DNA of 64,000 nt from Macrolepiota albuminosa (GCA_027475525.1 JAMWFC010000122.1:1116001-1180000), one strand, 5' to 3'; positions 33,086 to 46,332 are shown, counted from the first letter of the stretch. Translations and numbers: made by a program. The notes: a model not told the origin generated them from the sequence alone.

Positions 33086-35091
33086 ATGATCTCCTCTTTT
33101 CCCCGCCGCTCCATCGTCATTCGCACCCTCCTCCTCGCCGTCTCCTTCATCTGCAGCATTGTCCTCCTGTCCTCCGCCATCCCCCGCGTCCAGCCCCGTC
33201 TCGAACACCACACGTACCGCTCCGACGGCCTGCTCGAGGTCAACCCTAACGGCCCCCACCCCATCTACGAGCTCATCAGGAACGCAGAGGCCGCGTGGGC
33301 CGCAAAGCTCAACAGGTCAAGCAAGACACTCGCAGACGCCGTCGCAGAGTACCAGCGGCGGTACAAGCGTCTCCCGCCAAAGGGCTTCAACGCGTGGTGG
33401 GCGTACGTCAAGAAACACAACGTGCAGCTCCCGGACGAGTATGACCAGATATACCACGACCTCGAGCCGTTCTGGGGCATCGACCCCCGCGACTTTGTCC
33501 GCCTCGAGCGCGAGTGGGAGAAACACGCCGATTCGTATACGATAGGCAAGGTTGCAGACGACGACCCGATTGGGATTTTGGATTATACGTTTACGTCCAA
33601 GTCGGGGCATGATCTCCGAGGCGGCGCGTACGAAGTTATGGATCTCCTTAAAGACGTGCAGCATGCGATACCACCCTTTCGCGCTGTTTTTTCCCCGCAT
33701 GATAATCCTAACCTCCCCACTGACTGGGAGCTCCGTGATATGGCGCTCAAACACGCCGCAGCCGGCACATGTACGTCCGCACCACACTTCAGCTCTACTA
33801 ACTGACTGACTGGGGCGGGCCAGACTTGAACATCAGCAACCCCCCGCCTGTCAAACTAAACGGATGGCTCGCAGCGTGCGCACCAGGGTCTCCTGCACTC
33901 CAACACCCACCAACCTGGGACCTCCGCGCGCCTCTACCCTCCGTAGCCACTGCGAAAACATTCATCCACACACACAAACCCGCAATGGACCCGTGCCTGC
34001 ACCCCTCGCTTCTCCTCCTCCAGGGCCAGTTCCTCTCACACCACAAAGGCCCCGTACCGCACCGCGTGATGTACCCGCAGTTCTCGTACAGCTCGACGAC
34101 GATGCATCATGATATACACTCTGCGATGTTGTTGGGGTGGGTTGAGGATTTACCGGGGGACGTGAATTTGCGATGGGAGAGGAAGAGGGAGGAGCGTCTG
34201 GTGTGGAGGGGGAGTAATACGGGCATGTGGCATGCGCCGACGACGAGGTGGAGGGAGGCGCAGCGTGCCCGCGCGGTTACGTGGGCGAGGGGGGTGGGTG
34301 GAGGCGAGTATGTCACGCCTGGGACGGGGGAGGGGATGAAGAGGGTGTTGGTGGGTGTGGGAGAGAGGGAGAGGGTTGGGGAGGGGGAGGATGTCAGTTG
34401 GGCACGCTGGGCGCCGGCGATGTTTGATGTGGGGTTCGTGGGTGCGCCTGGGAGCTGTGCGGATGAGACGTGTAAGGAGATGAAGGAGTTGTTTGAGTGG
34501 AGGAAGGTGCAGAGTGTGAGTGAGGCCGGGGAGTACAAGTATGTCCTTGATGTGCGTCTGTCTGTCCGGTGTGGTGTGGTGTATGCACTAGGTTTACTGA
34601 CTTGCACTGGGGCGTAGATTGATGGAAATGGATGGTCGAGCAGGTTTAAACGACTCATCACGTCCAACTCGGTCGTATTCAAAGCAACAGTCTTCCCAGA
34701 ATGGTGTGTGTGTCCCCCCTCCCCCCTCCCCCTCCCCCTCTCCCCCTCTCCCCCTCTCCCTCCTCCTCCCTCCTTATCACGCACGCACTCACACACACAC
34801 AGGTTCACAGACCGCATCGCGCCCTGGGTACACTACGTCCCGATCCAAGCGTCCCTCACAGACCTCGCGGACGCACTGACCTTCTTCAGAGGCGACCCCA
34901 GCGGCGTCGGCGCGCACGATGCGCTCGCGCGTGAGATCGCGAGGAAGGGCAGGGAGTGGAGTAGGCGGTTTTGGAGGAGGGAGGATTTGGCGGCGTATAT
35001 GTTTAGGTTGTTTTTGGAGTATGCGAGGCTTGTGGATGCGGAGAGGGAGAGGGTGGGGGGGTATGTTTATGATCGGGGGGATGAGGTGTAG
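33086..35091 (+). CDS. GT90/CAP10-family glycosyltransferase-like protein
   Basis: Complete gene, four exons: 33086-33770, 33824-34551, 34618-34703 and 34803-35091 (introns 53, 66 and 99 bp; the last is CT-rich). The product is about 595 aa with consistent phases. An N-terminal hydrophobic segment (about residues 10-31, [16 protein letters not shown]) suggests a type II Golgi/ER membrane anchor with a lumenal catalytic part. The C-terminal half shows the CAP10 / glycosyltransferase 90 signatures [40 protein letters not shown], the [12 protein letters not shown] segment and [19 protein letters not shown]. Family members act in fungal capsule or cell-wall glycan synthesis (CAP10 in Cryptococcus); the substrate here is unknown. 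It is transcribed divergently from the PNPOx-like gene with almost no space between the starts. A truncated paralogue lies 4 kb upstream. Confidence 0.92.
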
Positions 35092-37215
35092 GGAGGTGCT
35101 GTGAGTGAGGGAGGGAGTGAGAGAGGAGCAAGTGGGGGGGAGCAAGGGGGGGAGAGGCGGAGGGAAGTAAAAGTAGTATATTTTTGGTTTTGAGTAGATA
35201 GCTTATTTTATTTTACGTTTTAGTGTTTTAATTTTGATTTTATACTTTGGTTTTTTTGGGTTTTGGGGAGGGAATGAAAGGGTATTTTGGTTACTTTTTT
35301 GCAGCGAAGGTTGATATTGATACTGTGTGAAATTGTGATTGTGATTGTTATTGGTGAGGAGAGGAGAGCGACGATGATGGGTGATGGATGACAGGTCGGC
35401 TGCAGAGGAGAGCAGAAGAGAGGAGATGAGAGGAGAGGAGAAGAGAAGAGAAATACAGAAATGATGTAAGTTGTAAGGTACATACGACGGGAAAAACGAA
35501 CGACGGTTTTTTTGGGGCCCCCCCACGCACACCTACGTACGTACCCCTTACTGCTAGGTACTGTTGACTTGATACAAGCATTCTGCGAACGAGTAGCATT
35601 AACGAACTGGGATCTGGCTTTGCGTTTTGCAACCCTTGGAACCTCCTGGAGATACGATTCATCAAGCTGAGCTTTATTTATTCTTTTTTTTTATACCCTT
35701 TTTACCCTGATTTTTTTTTTCACAATGACATGAGAGACGGGAGCCCGAGAATCCGTTTCGTTTTGTGGAGGTGTGGTGGCGGCCTTTAAGCGTGGACCGT
35801 GAGTGTGTTGTTTGGTCGGTTGGTTTATCGGGGTTGTGTGTATGTGCATGAGTATATGAAACAGGAGCGAGGACTTTGCAGACACAGACGGGATGGAGTA
35901 GTTGTAGTTGGACCGGGGGAACGAGAGACGGAGAGACAAGAGCAAAGAACAAAGAAGAACGTGGAAGGTACGTACGTACGTACGTATTTGGCCGAGATGA
36001 TTGAGTGGATTTTTTTTCTGACGATGCAACTGTTTGTTTTCTTTCAACCAGCCTTTCTGCGTTTTTGGTAAGGAAGGCAGGACCGGCATGCGCAGAATTT
36101 TTAAGCACTTCGAGCTTTTTTGAGAGGACGCAGAAGATATGTTCAATTGATTTGCTTTGATTGTACAGAGGACATTGGAACTTGGAAGAATATTGGGCAG
36201 AGATTGACCGAAGGGAATAGACCAATGTTTTCATTTCGCGGCGTGACTACAGATGTACCGTACCAGTGACCTGCACAGGTTTCTTTGAAAAAAGAGAAGA
36301 AGATAGAAGCAGTGTGTGTCTGTGGTTGAGATATTCGTGGTCGGGTGGACGCGAGGAATGGATGCGGCAAATAGCAGCAAATTGACTAGGGCATCTTCGG
36401 GATGGCAGATATCTACTAAGGATTGGCCTTTGTTTACAGAGTTCGAAGAGCGTGTTCACGGACGAGAAGGTGGAAATGTTTGGCAGTGGTATATTAGCAC
36501 GCAAGACACCATCGAGCCAGTTGAGTGTCAAGGTGGATGATAGATTACACCGACAGATTCAACGAGATGTTTGATCGGAAGCGCATCTGAGAAAGAACAT
36601 ACGTCCTAGTTAGAACTAGTTGTGACAGGGATTGTCCAGTAACAGTGATGGACTAAAACGTCCAAGAGGCGGACCCGTGGTCCAGAGGCATTCTGACGTA
36701 GTCTGGTAATCAATCCATACGTCGATAAGTATTGGCGCTGTGTGATGAATGTTTTGTTTATAGTCACCGACTGGCTTGCCCGAATGCGCGTATCGATGGT
36801 CCTATAAAGTAACTCATGGAACGCAGGATCAGAGGAGCTTTTGAGAGTCTGGATTGGAATTGAAAAAGTGCGGTCACAGTAATATGGTTGGATGAATTTC
36901 ATTAAACAGTGTGGCCTGAGCACGAGCTGGCGCAGTCTAGAAGGGAGTTCTTCTGTGTATCGAAGATAAGTTTTGATTCTTGTGACGATGTTATTCGCGT
37001 GTCTAGTGTGAGTACACTGCTTAAGAATGAAATTATTAGGGAGTGCACCAGTCATCGACGTTGCATCAACGTTTGATGATTATCTAGATGATCAAGGGGC
37101 CGCCAAAATACTCTAATCGGCTCCAAAGTGTTCTTGATGTCACCATATTCCTGTACTTGTGCACAATAGGTATCATGTAAATTCATAGCTTCCTATGGCC
37201 ACTTTATAGGTTCTT
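35092..37215. other. Gene-free stretch with possible retroelement remnant
   Basis: No clear gene. GA-rich downstream sequence (35100-35460), a CGTA repeat (about 35970-35985) and T-rich tracts. On the minus strand near 36120-36160 one frame reads CPLYNQSKSIEHIFCVLSKK, which resembles the CPLC-x-ESxEHIxxxC zinc-knuckle-like end of LINE-type RNase H/RT proteins; the upstream 149-codon minus-strand ORF (37055-36606) could not be assigned. Taken together, possibly a decayed non-LTR element. Confidence 0.3.
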
Positions 37216-39792
37216 ATGCTGTTTAGGCCTTTGAATAGTGGTAGCGAGGAGGCCTCGAACGATCAAATGTCCGAACCTGAAGCTACGGACCACGGGAAAA
37301 TGTGGATTCCATCGTCCTCAGAACCGGAGGACTTTGGAGATGCCGAAGGCGCGGACGCGGACGGCAAATGGGATGTCGAGATCGTCGGTGAAGAGGTAGC
37401 TATGAATGGATGGGGGAGAAAACCTGATATACGGTATGTCGCGTGTTCTCCGCGATCGTTCGTTGCTTACTGTTCGATCCAAGGTACGAGGCATGTATTA
37501 TTCTGTTTATCAGCTAGTGGTTTCAACTATATATTCTACACTCAACAGGCTCAGTGGAAGAACTGGGCGCGTGCAGATGGGACGAATGTAACGTGGACAA
37601 ACGAACTCCTACACGTGGACGACATCAAGCTATGGACACGCAAGGAAGCCGAGCGGCGCAAAAAGCTTGCGGAAGAGTCAACTGATATCGACGTTTCCAT
37701 TCTCTCCAACGTCGATGTCCACCTAATACAGACCCAATACCGACAACACGCCGTCGAGGAAAAGCTCAAAAAGCACGCCGCCCAGCGTTATGTCAATATG
37801 GAAGAATGGACAAGACTGAACATGGATTTAGCCACGGCCGATGAAGATGACGCTGACGAAAGTGAAGTCGACGGTGTCGACGAAGGCAAGGCCAAGAAAC
37901 ATTCCAAGAAGAGTAGCAAACTTCGAGAACACATGACGTCTGCTCCGTCTTCGTCTAAACGGCTTGTCAAGTCGCCTTCCTCGTCTCCCACTAAACTACC
38001 TTCCTCCGTGTCCCCTTCTTCTTCGCGCAAACATCCAAGAACGTCGAGCACGGCGGCAGGGACTTCGACTCCTGTGCCCGTAAAGAAACTTTTACAACAC
38101 TTAGCTACGGCGTCTTGGTCCTCCGAAGACTTATCATCCTCACACTCCACCTCGACCATGTCATCGTCTCCGAAAGTCAAAGGGAAGCAGAAAGCTACTC
38201 GACAATCACTATCTTTTGTGGCTGATGTCGAAGACATTGATCCTCCCCCTTTTCGCTCCCAGTCCTCGCATGCTAAGGGCAAGAAACGTGCTGTATCACC
38301 CTCGTCCACGCGGGAAGGTGAAGAGCCACAAAGCGATAGAGTAAATAAACGACTCCGTGTCAACAAAGGTTTCTTCGGGTAAGCCTCGAGTTGATCTGCT
38401 CTTCAACTCGCCGCTAACAGTATTGCTTTGAAGACGCAAGCAGCTTGAGAAAAACTGGTCTGCCGTGGCTCGAAAGGCTCGTGCGGCAGCAATCAAAATC
38501 ACCAACGATGTCGATGATGAGGAGATTCCGCCTCTTATGCAAGATTTTCAGTATATCGAGTCTGGGTACTGTTAGTGAGTCACCAACCGTCGATATAGTG
38601 ATACCCTCACCTGAACGAATTAGCTCGAGAAACATACCGACAATTGAGGATAAGGATATTTTCGTGCGGTGCGAGTGTAGACCGTCGAAGAAGTGTACCA
38701 TACAATGCGCTTGTCAGGTGTTGTCAGAACTATATATCAATGGCGAGAGGGCGATTGCGTATACAACGGATGTAGGTGGTCATTCCTACCTACTCTTTCT
38801 CTCCTGATACACCCTTACTGACACTGCTGCTCCAAGCGTCTCCTTAATTTAGATGTGCCGCGCGGAATTGAGGTAATTGAATGCAATAGTGTATGTCATT
38901 GATTGATTGGCATCCATATCATGCTGAGTTGATTTGTAGCAATGCAGTTGTGATCCGCACAAGTGTCCAAACCGTGTAGCACAGCAGCCGCGCGATGTTC
39001 CTATCGAAGTTTTCAAGACGATTGACAGGGGCTGGGGAGTACGTTCTCCCGCATATATCAAGAAAGGAAAGGTTCTGGGGATATATACAGGGTAAGGTTT
39101 TCCCTCCTTTTTTGGTATATTGTTGAATCCTGTGGTGATTTTCTAGACTCTTGCTGCAAGTACCACTTGGCGCCCCTTGTCCACTACATTAATGCCTTTA
39201 ACAGACGCCGGGACGTGGCGATGGCTCTTCCGGAGGACGAAAAGGCCTATCTTTTTGACGTTGATGGCAGAGAGAGCCGATATACAGACGTAGATGATCC
39301 GGTGGACTTGTATACTGTTGATGCTATGGTACATGGTATGTTGGTAGTTTGTCCTTTTCATCGCTGCTTTACATTGATCCTTGTTGTTAGGTAATTGGAC
39401 GAGATTTTTAAAGTAAGTTCATCTCTTCTGATCTCCGTTTCCAGTTCCTTGACATTATTTTATACGACAGTCACTCCTGCGACCCGAATCTTATTGTCTA
39501 TCTCGTGGTATATGACACCATCCCCGATGTTAGCATCATCATCCATCATCCCTTTCTGAACAATCGAATACTCACTCATCTTGCTTAGATGAATATGCCG
39601 TACATAGCTTTTGCCGCTACTAAAGATATACCTGCAGGCACTGAATTTCTGTTCGACTACGATCCGATATCGTCGAAGGAGTTTAGAGAGAAAACAAAGG
39701 GAGCTAAAGGGAAATCCAAATTAGCGATTCCCAAAGGAAGAAAACCATGTTCTTGTGGTTCAGGGCCAGGATTATGTCGAGGTTATGTGTGA
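37216..39792 (+). CDS. Chromodomain-SET histone H3K9 methyltransferase (Clr4/SUV39 type)
   Basis: Predicted writer of H3K9 methylation. Twelve exons fit all phases (about 657 aa): 37216-37433, 37484-37490, 37549-38378, 38434-38574, 38624-38771, 38837-38890, 38940-39091, 39147-39155, 39205-39335, 39391-39412, 39471-39528, 39589-39792. The N-terminal chromo-like domain reads WDVEIVGEE...RYEAQWKNWARADG, with YEAQWKNW created by a 7-nt exon. A Ser/Lys-rich linker follows (about residues 180-350). Pre-SET cysteines: RCECRPSKKCTIQCACQ, then VIECNS-QCSCDPHKCPNRV. SET: RGWGVRSPAYIKKGKVLGIY, YTGLLLRRDVA, YLFDVDG, NWTRFL-NHSCDPN (the N of NHSC is split by an intron), FLFDYDP. Post-SET: CSCGSGPGLCRGYV. 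Two introns appear to be GC-AG (37491, 39156). Some donors were chosen to satisfy phase and family conservation and need transcript support; the start may instead be the next in-frame ATG (about 37268). Confidence 0.88.
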
Positions 39793-40042
39793 ACGGAGGT
39801 TTTCCTTATCATATATGTTGAAATCTAAACTTAAACAATCACAGACACGGTCAGTGTCTAGTCTAGTTGGTACGTCACTAGAATATAAAGTTGAGGGTAG
39901 CCGACTGTAAGTAATATAGTATCTATTTGTAAATGGCCCTCTGTTCATGGCGACAATGGGTTAGATGTAATATTGGAAGGAGACGGGCAATATGGCATTG
40001 AGCTGGCCTGACCATCACGAAGAAGTGGGAGAGGGACACCTC

Positions 40043-40348
40043 TGTCGAGGAAAGTGACGTCTAACTACGGAGCATCACCTCAAGATAAGATCACGTATGG
40101 TGCATTTATGATGTACGTTCACAATTACTGTTCACTTCACTCTCGTTACATCCCATGAAATTCGAAATGTCTCATATACAGGTATAAAATATGTACCGAT
40201 ACCTGAAGTTCAAATCATCCTTGATTCTGAACTTCAGGTGTGTAACTAAATTGTCTATTTACTTACTTATACTGAATCATCCTCGATTCTGAACTTCAGT
40301 TGTACTATATACGTGAATATATTATATTCTGCATTAATTGCTGCGACA
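40043..40348 (+). repeat. Copia 5' LTR
   Basis: 306 bp, begins TGTCGAGG and ends GCTGCGACA. Contains 11 CpG by my count. It lies 250 bp downstream of the SET gene stop codon. Confidence 0.93.
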
Positions 40349-40361
40349 GGTTATGGGCCCC
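40349..40361 (+). other. Copia primer-binding site
   Basis: GGTTATGGGCCCC lies immediately after the 5' LTR. The identical 13-mer follows the 5' LTR of the gag-only element (47523-47511, minus strand). Its ATG (40353) is also the first ATG of the gag frame. Confidence 0.75.
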
Positions 40362-41287
40362 AACGTCAGCAAATTGACTTCCAATACTCTACAGTTCGTG
40401 AAGTTCAACAGGAATAACTATCATGTATATTCTGATAATATGAAAGCTGCATTGCAATCAAAATCCCTTTGGGGTGTTACTTGCAGATGTGACAAATGTC
40501 CACCAAAACCCCCTGACCAGTTCCTGGGTATGGCTACTACCTCTCATCCCACCAATAATGATTCTGCACCAACTGTCAAAGAAGAGGATCAAGAGCCTTG
40601 GGACATGATCTATCCAAACCCTACCTTGTATGGGAACAAGTCCATGAAAAATATGAGCAATGGCTAAGCAAAAATGATATGGCTGTCAGCTTAATTTGAG
40701 GTGCTGAATATATGCAGCGGGATTCTATTATTGACCTCCGGAGTGCAAAGGGCATCTGGGATCACCTCCACAAAAGTTACATCAACCAACAAAGTGGTGT
40801 TAACATACACTACTATTATCAGTGGTTATATGCAAAGAAGTGGGATAGTCACTCCCCTATAACAAATCATATCGGCTTCTATCTTGACATTTGGCATTGC
40901 ATCACTGATCCTGGTTACAAGGTCAATGATCACACTGTCATTAATGCAATATTACTCTCATTGCCCAATACTATAGCTTGGAAAGTTATGAAGCAGAACT
41001 TGCTACATAGAGGGAATTCCCTTATGATTGAAAATATGACTGCAGAGCTTGTATCCATGTATGATCATGCATCACAAGAAGAAAATGCTTCAAACAGACA
41101 GCTTGCTTTTATATCCAAGCCCAGCAATACTTTGAGTGGGAGTAAAGCAGATGCAAGAAGTTTGAAAAAGAAGACCAAGCTTAAACATGAACCAAAGGCT
41201 GAGGATACATGCTACAATTGTGGTGAAAAGGGTCATTGGAGCCTCAAATGTCCAAGCCCAAGAAACCAAGACAGGTGGGAAACATGA
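40353..41287 (+). pseudogene. Copia gag remnant
   Basis: Gag of the Copia (UBN2-like) class. The N-terminal frame from about 40353 reads KFNRNNYHVYSDNMKAALQS and ends at 40667 by frameshift; a TGA follows at about 40697. The second frame (40712-41287) continues with GIWDHLHKSYINQQSG and ends with the CCHC knuckle CYNCGEKGHWSLKC. The first ATG overlaps the primer-binding site. Confidence 0.85.
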
Positions 41288-41801
41288 ATGTGTCTATAGA
41301 CATTTCTGCAACATCAGGCAGGGAAGTGGAAAAAGTCCTCATAGCCATGACAAATGGCATGCCTTCAGGTCTACTTCTTGACAGCACTGCATCCTGCCAC
41401 ATAATCATGGACAAAGGCTGGTTCTACAAAATACAGGACATTGAGAATCAATATATCTTTGTCAGGGGATACAATCACCTCACTGTCATCAGCATAGGAT
41501 TCATTGTTTTCCAAACATATGTTGTCAATGGTATGAATGACGTCCAATTTGATAACATGTTGTATGTGTCAGGTCTTGGCACAAATCTAATTAGTTTCGG
41601 ACTACTACAAGAAGCTGGTGCAATACTCAGTGGATCTCCTTATGGTATAAGCTTGGCTTGCCCTCATGATTGTCAAAGTGAGTCACCATTTGCCCAATAG
41701 TTCTCCCTTAGAAAGAAAAGAAGAAACCACAAATGAAATGTGAGGTACAGTTGCTCACCTCAAGCAACAGTCAGGACAGCTTGTCAAAATAATTTGAATG
41801 G
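41236..41801 (+). pseudogene. Copia protease and integrase start, decayed
   Basis: Aspartic-protease region: LLLDSTASCHIIMDKGWF corresponds to the D-S/T-G-A-S/T active site, with Gly replaced (D-S-T-A). It continues with NMLYVSGLGTNLISFGLLQE. After a stop at 41700 the sequence is badly decayed; the GAG-pre-integrase and the first integrase Asp are not readable. The last bases before the KDZ insertion encode the start of the integrase DNG motif, with an upstream TGA where related elements have Arg. Confidence 0.75.
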
Positions 41802-41809
41802 ACAATGGC

Positions 41810-41866
41810 CACCTAAGGCAGGTTGGTATTTGCTTCTTGATGGCAGATTAGGGTGGTTGTTTGTGT
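41810..41866 (+). repeat. KDZ left terminal inverted repeat
   Basis: Pairs with 57836-57890. Shared blocks: CACC, GGCAGG, GTAT-TGCTTCTTGATGG, TTAGGG and GGTTTTTTGTG-like ends. Confidence 0.85.
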
Positions 41867-44800
41867 TAAGAGTAATAGGCCTAAGACACGACCGGTTGAG
41901 CATTTGAGCTTCTATTTCTAAATATAGGACCATATCAGATTTGCCGATACCGGGTGAAATCTGGTGATACCTACCTCCATACTGCAACCTCTGCTCATAC
42001 CTTCAACCGCACCTCCACACCGTGAATTCCAGACCTCTGATCTATTAATGACTTAGAAATTTTTTGATGTAAGTCTTTGTCCACACTTTCCAACAATGCC
42101 CCCACCCAAGCTGCCAACACATGGTCAACAGCCAGCGACCAGGGACCTAGGCAAGATCTTTATGTCTCCAATAAAGTGCTGGGATAAAGGAAAGACAACT
42201 ACTTACGTTCAGCTCATGGGTCACCAGGAGGAAATTGCAAGACTCTGGGAGAAGATTAAAAGACTTAAAAAATGTGAAGTTGAATCTCCAGCCATCACTA
42301 GCACTACCGAGCCCGAGACAAGCCACCTTTCATCTATCAACAAACTCAATTTGCTCACTGACGACACACCCAATATGCTTATGGATGACTTACCCAGTAC
42401 ATCAGACAACTATCCACTCATGACACGCTACCTACAACTCAAGCGAACCAACATGTTCCTCGACGTACAGTGCCAAACCAGGCTGAGAAGGACCTGTACT
42501 CAAACTGGGACAACCTTTTGACTCGACAGGTAACACCTTGTCTTGAATACATCTCAAAGTCGATTGGCAAGATCCCAGAGAGGGTTCTCAGCTTAAGGGC
42601 GAGGTGTAGGACTGGTGGCGGTTGTACTATGAAGACCAATGAAGTGCCCTGCTTGTTTCAAGACTGTGAGTATCTCCTGCAGTTGAATCTCTGATAGCTG
42701 GCTCATTCATAAAATAGACTTTGAAAAGCTCACAGTCATTTGGTGCAGCTGCAAGAACCTGCCCTATGTACTGATACTAAATGACTTATTCCCTACTGCT
42801 CCATTACATCCAAGAATTGCAATTTCAGTCCATCTTCTCGATTTCTATCATGCACTGTTTGAGAAATTGTGTGATGCAGTGAATGCTATGGCAAGTGCAT
42901 TAAATACCTTTTATGCACGCAGGGGCTTTGTTGTCACCAACAAGAAGGTATGTCTATTTTCATTGACCAAAGGACATTGGATCAAACAATCATGGAGCAG
43001 GGAGCACTGGTTCAAGATCCATTCCGTCGAGGATTAGGCTACATGTCTCAATGGTATGACAATTTGCAAATACGAATAGAGCAAGGTGTCAATACTGCTA
43101 TCCTCAATGCAGACATTCGTGCACAGAGTTGTGGGACTCTGACATCTCCTGCAATCGCCAGCAACAATATGACTATGCCACAGCCGCTCTTAGGTCCTCT
43201 ATTGTTACCTCAGTCCCCTTCTATAAGATCATCGTCAACTCATTTGACTCCTGGTGAGTGCATACAAATCCTACAACAGAGATGTCCTGCATGTTTTGGA
43301 GGTGATCTTTTTGGCCGATCATTGGAACATGAGTAAGACATTCCAACTTTAAACTAATGCCAGCTTGATTCATTGTCTCTCTTAGCAGAGGAGATATAAA
43401 TGTCTGTGTAGATGGTAACTTTAATCATCGGCACCTGCGGTCAGCAGGAAATTCACCCAAATTCTACGAGCCTGTTTATATCCTGCCAAAGGACTTCGTT
43501 GACAACGTTGGCCAGCAAATGGACAAGCTTCGAAAAGCACCAAAACCTCATCCTCAAAAATTAGTTGTCCCAAATGAAGCTATTGATGAGTGTGAATTTT
43601 CACACACAGCTGGCAGTGGGTCTGACATCAAGACGAATATGGAGAGGTTTGATGATAGTGGTCTTATGGCTCTTGTCTGTCACCACGATATTCCAATATT
43701 TTTGACAAATATTAATATGCCAGGCAAACAACAAAAGTATGCTGTGGCAATGATTGAGCATCTCTTTGCTCTCATTCCTCCACAAGCAACTGTGTCTGTA
43801 CTTTATGATGTCGGATGTGTCTTGGACCGCAGTCTCTATGCAGCGAGCAACTTTTATACTTCTTTTGCACTCTAAACTTAGGGAATCTGAATTCTTAGTA
43901 TGATTCTCTCTCTCCCAATATCATGAGGTGCCTCATATTTGCAACCAGCGCCATGCATGCATTTGTTCACCAACGGGCCTGCCAGATTGTTAATAATTCT
44001 TGAATTTGCACAGGTCTAGGTTTAACTGATGGTGAAGGTGTAGAATGTCTCTGGTCACATATGCGAAAGCTTATTGCAGTAACAAGGGCATGTGGTGTAA
44101 GTGTCTCTTATATATTTGGTGCTTTCTAGCTGCTAAATCTTTTCAGAGATCCCGATGCTTGTATATTGTTGATCGGCAGGTCAACTCAATTGGCTCAGAA
44201 CTATATAATGACCTTGGTCTATGGATTTGTCGCCGACTCACTAAGGGTGTAAATAATCAAGGTCTGAAGGCATGTCAGGTTTTAGCATCCTGTGAGGTTG
44301 AAATAGCAGTCCTGTGTTCTGAATGGGAGTTACAGCAGACTTCTGAGTTATTTATAAGGGCTCATAAGTTATCCTCAGCCTCTATTTCTGCTGCTTTTCT
44401 CTAACCAGTACTAGAGGCACCAGTTCGCCTCAAGAAGGAACTTGATACCATTTTAGCCCTTCAAGGTGATCTAGAAACATGCAAAAAAACTCTACAAATA
44501 ACTCATTCAACACTTGCAAAAACACTATCATCTGCAGATTCCCTACAAATCTTGAACATTCTTCAAGAACAGCATGAGCACATCAAAGACAACATCAAAG
44601 AATTGTATTCAAGCCTTAGTATCCAGGACACATATCCTGAACTGCGTGGAGTCAATCTTGAGTTTGTCAAGCATCTCTTGATTGCTCATGATCTCAAAAT
44701 CAATATTCAAAAGCATGCAGTTGGTAGCTTTTTTGAATGGGAGCGTCTTGATCAGGCTTCAGGAGGTTGTGATCAAGCACTGGATGCATGTTTATTTCTT

Positions 44801-46046
44801 TCTTCTGTCCACCTGCTCATAGCAACACAGGTACTAAACTCTATCAAGTCACTCATTCTGCAATAAAGAGACAAGCTCCAGCACTCATGGCAGGGTTATA
44901 TAAATATAACGATATATGTGCAAAACTCGCATTTATGTATAAATCAGAATGGGCCATCTCTCTTCCAGAGGCTTTACCAACGGAATTGAGACCACTACGC
45001 GATGCTTCCAACCTGATGGAGGATGTGTGGATAAGCAATCCCATGGAGGAGGTTCCTTGCTGGCTTAGTGATAGTAATGTACGCCAAGGTATTCGAGCAT
45101 TGTTGAAGGTTGATCGGTGTGCGGAGGAGCATCGGCGACTACAATTAGAAGCCGCTAATCTTTTCCGCTGGTTTAGTCGTGAGCTGACAGCTGTGGAGCT
45201 TGCCTTGCGTGAATCCTCAAGTACGTTTCTTATTCTTGCTGTCTCACAATAACTTATGATACTAAACAGATCAAAATCTTTGTGTACCTCTGCAACAGCG
45301 ACGTTCTCACCTTCTCCACCTCTGCTCACTATGGCCAACTCCTTTTACCCCTCAATCAATTTTTGATGCTCTTGTCACTAGTGCTATGGCAGCCACACAA
45401 TTGCTTGCACAACCTGATTGTGAACTGTACAATTCATCAGTACTGGAACCAGTGCCTCAACTAGTAATCTTACAAGAGCAAAGGGAGTGTATTGATGATG
45501 AAGACAACTTTGACGATCATGATGGCTCCACAATGAGAAATACAGACGACATCTTGCTCGATGATTACCTATTGCAGACAGTGACTGAAAACGAGGTGAT
45601 GGAGAACTCAGCTTCAGATATCAATGTTACTTTAATATGGCAGCTGCCAGTATGTCGTACATTATGCACTTTCTTTGTTTTACTGACTTGCTCATAGATA
45701 CAGCTAAATCTCCATGAAGATCTTCTTAGAGAGCTTTCTTTTTTGACCTTTGACAACTTTGCCCCCATTTCAATGACACGATATTTTCCCTATCGAAATG
45801 GACAGTTTATTTTCAGTTCTCAGGAACTTGGAATGATGTTCTCACCAACAACTTGGCTCAATGACATATGCATTAATGGAATAGCTGCTTTATTAAAGCT
45901 ACAGTTTTCTGAATCCACCAGGACCACATGCCAACAATGCACCATTTTTTCTACATTTGATCTTGTTATGATTCAACACAATGCCAGTGACAGTGAAATT
46001 TGGTGGCAAACACGCCATACTGAGTACTGGAAACACAACATCTGGA

Positions 46047-46332
46047 TGTTGAACGGGTCGTCGCCGAGGCCAGAAATGGAGAGTGCGAGCGTGTGAAAGA
46101 GGCCAGGGAGTGAGTTGAACATGAATATGTGTGAGTGCAACCGCCATCAAAGGAATGCTTTAAGGGGCACAGTCAGTGAGGATAGAAAGGAGTGGCCATG
46201 TGGGGCCAGTGCGGGAACATGACAATAAGCGTATTGAAGGTGAAGAATACAATATACGTAACTACGAGTTATGCACAAAAGTATTTGTACATATTAGTAT
46301 TTAAGGTGTCCATGCAGTCTGATACTGTAACA
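46047..46332 (-). repeat. Gag-only element 3' LTR
   Basis: 286 bp, TGTTGAACGG...CTGTAACA. Partner of 47524-47809. Confidence 0.92.

Noticed and set aside
35674..37055. Several minus-strand ORFs as host genes
   Set aside because: No recognisable domain and no consistent splicing; a CPLx-ESIEHI-like stretch hints at a decayed non-LTR element but is too weak to name.
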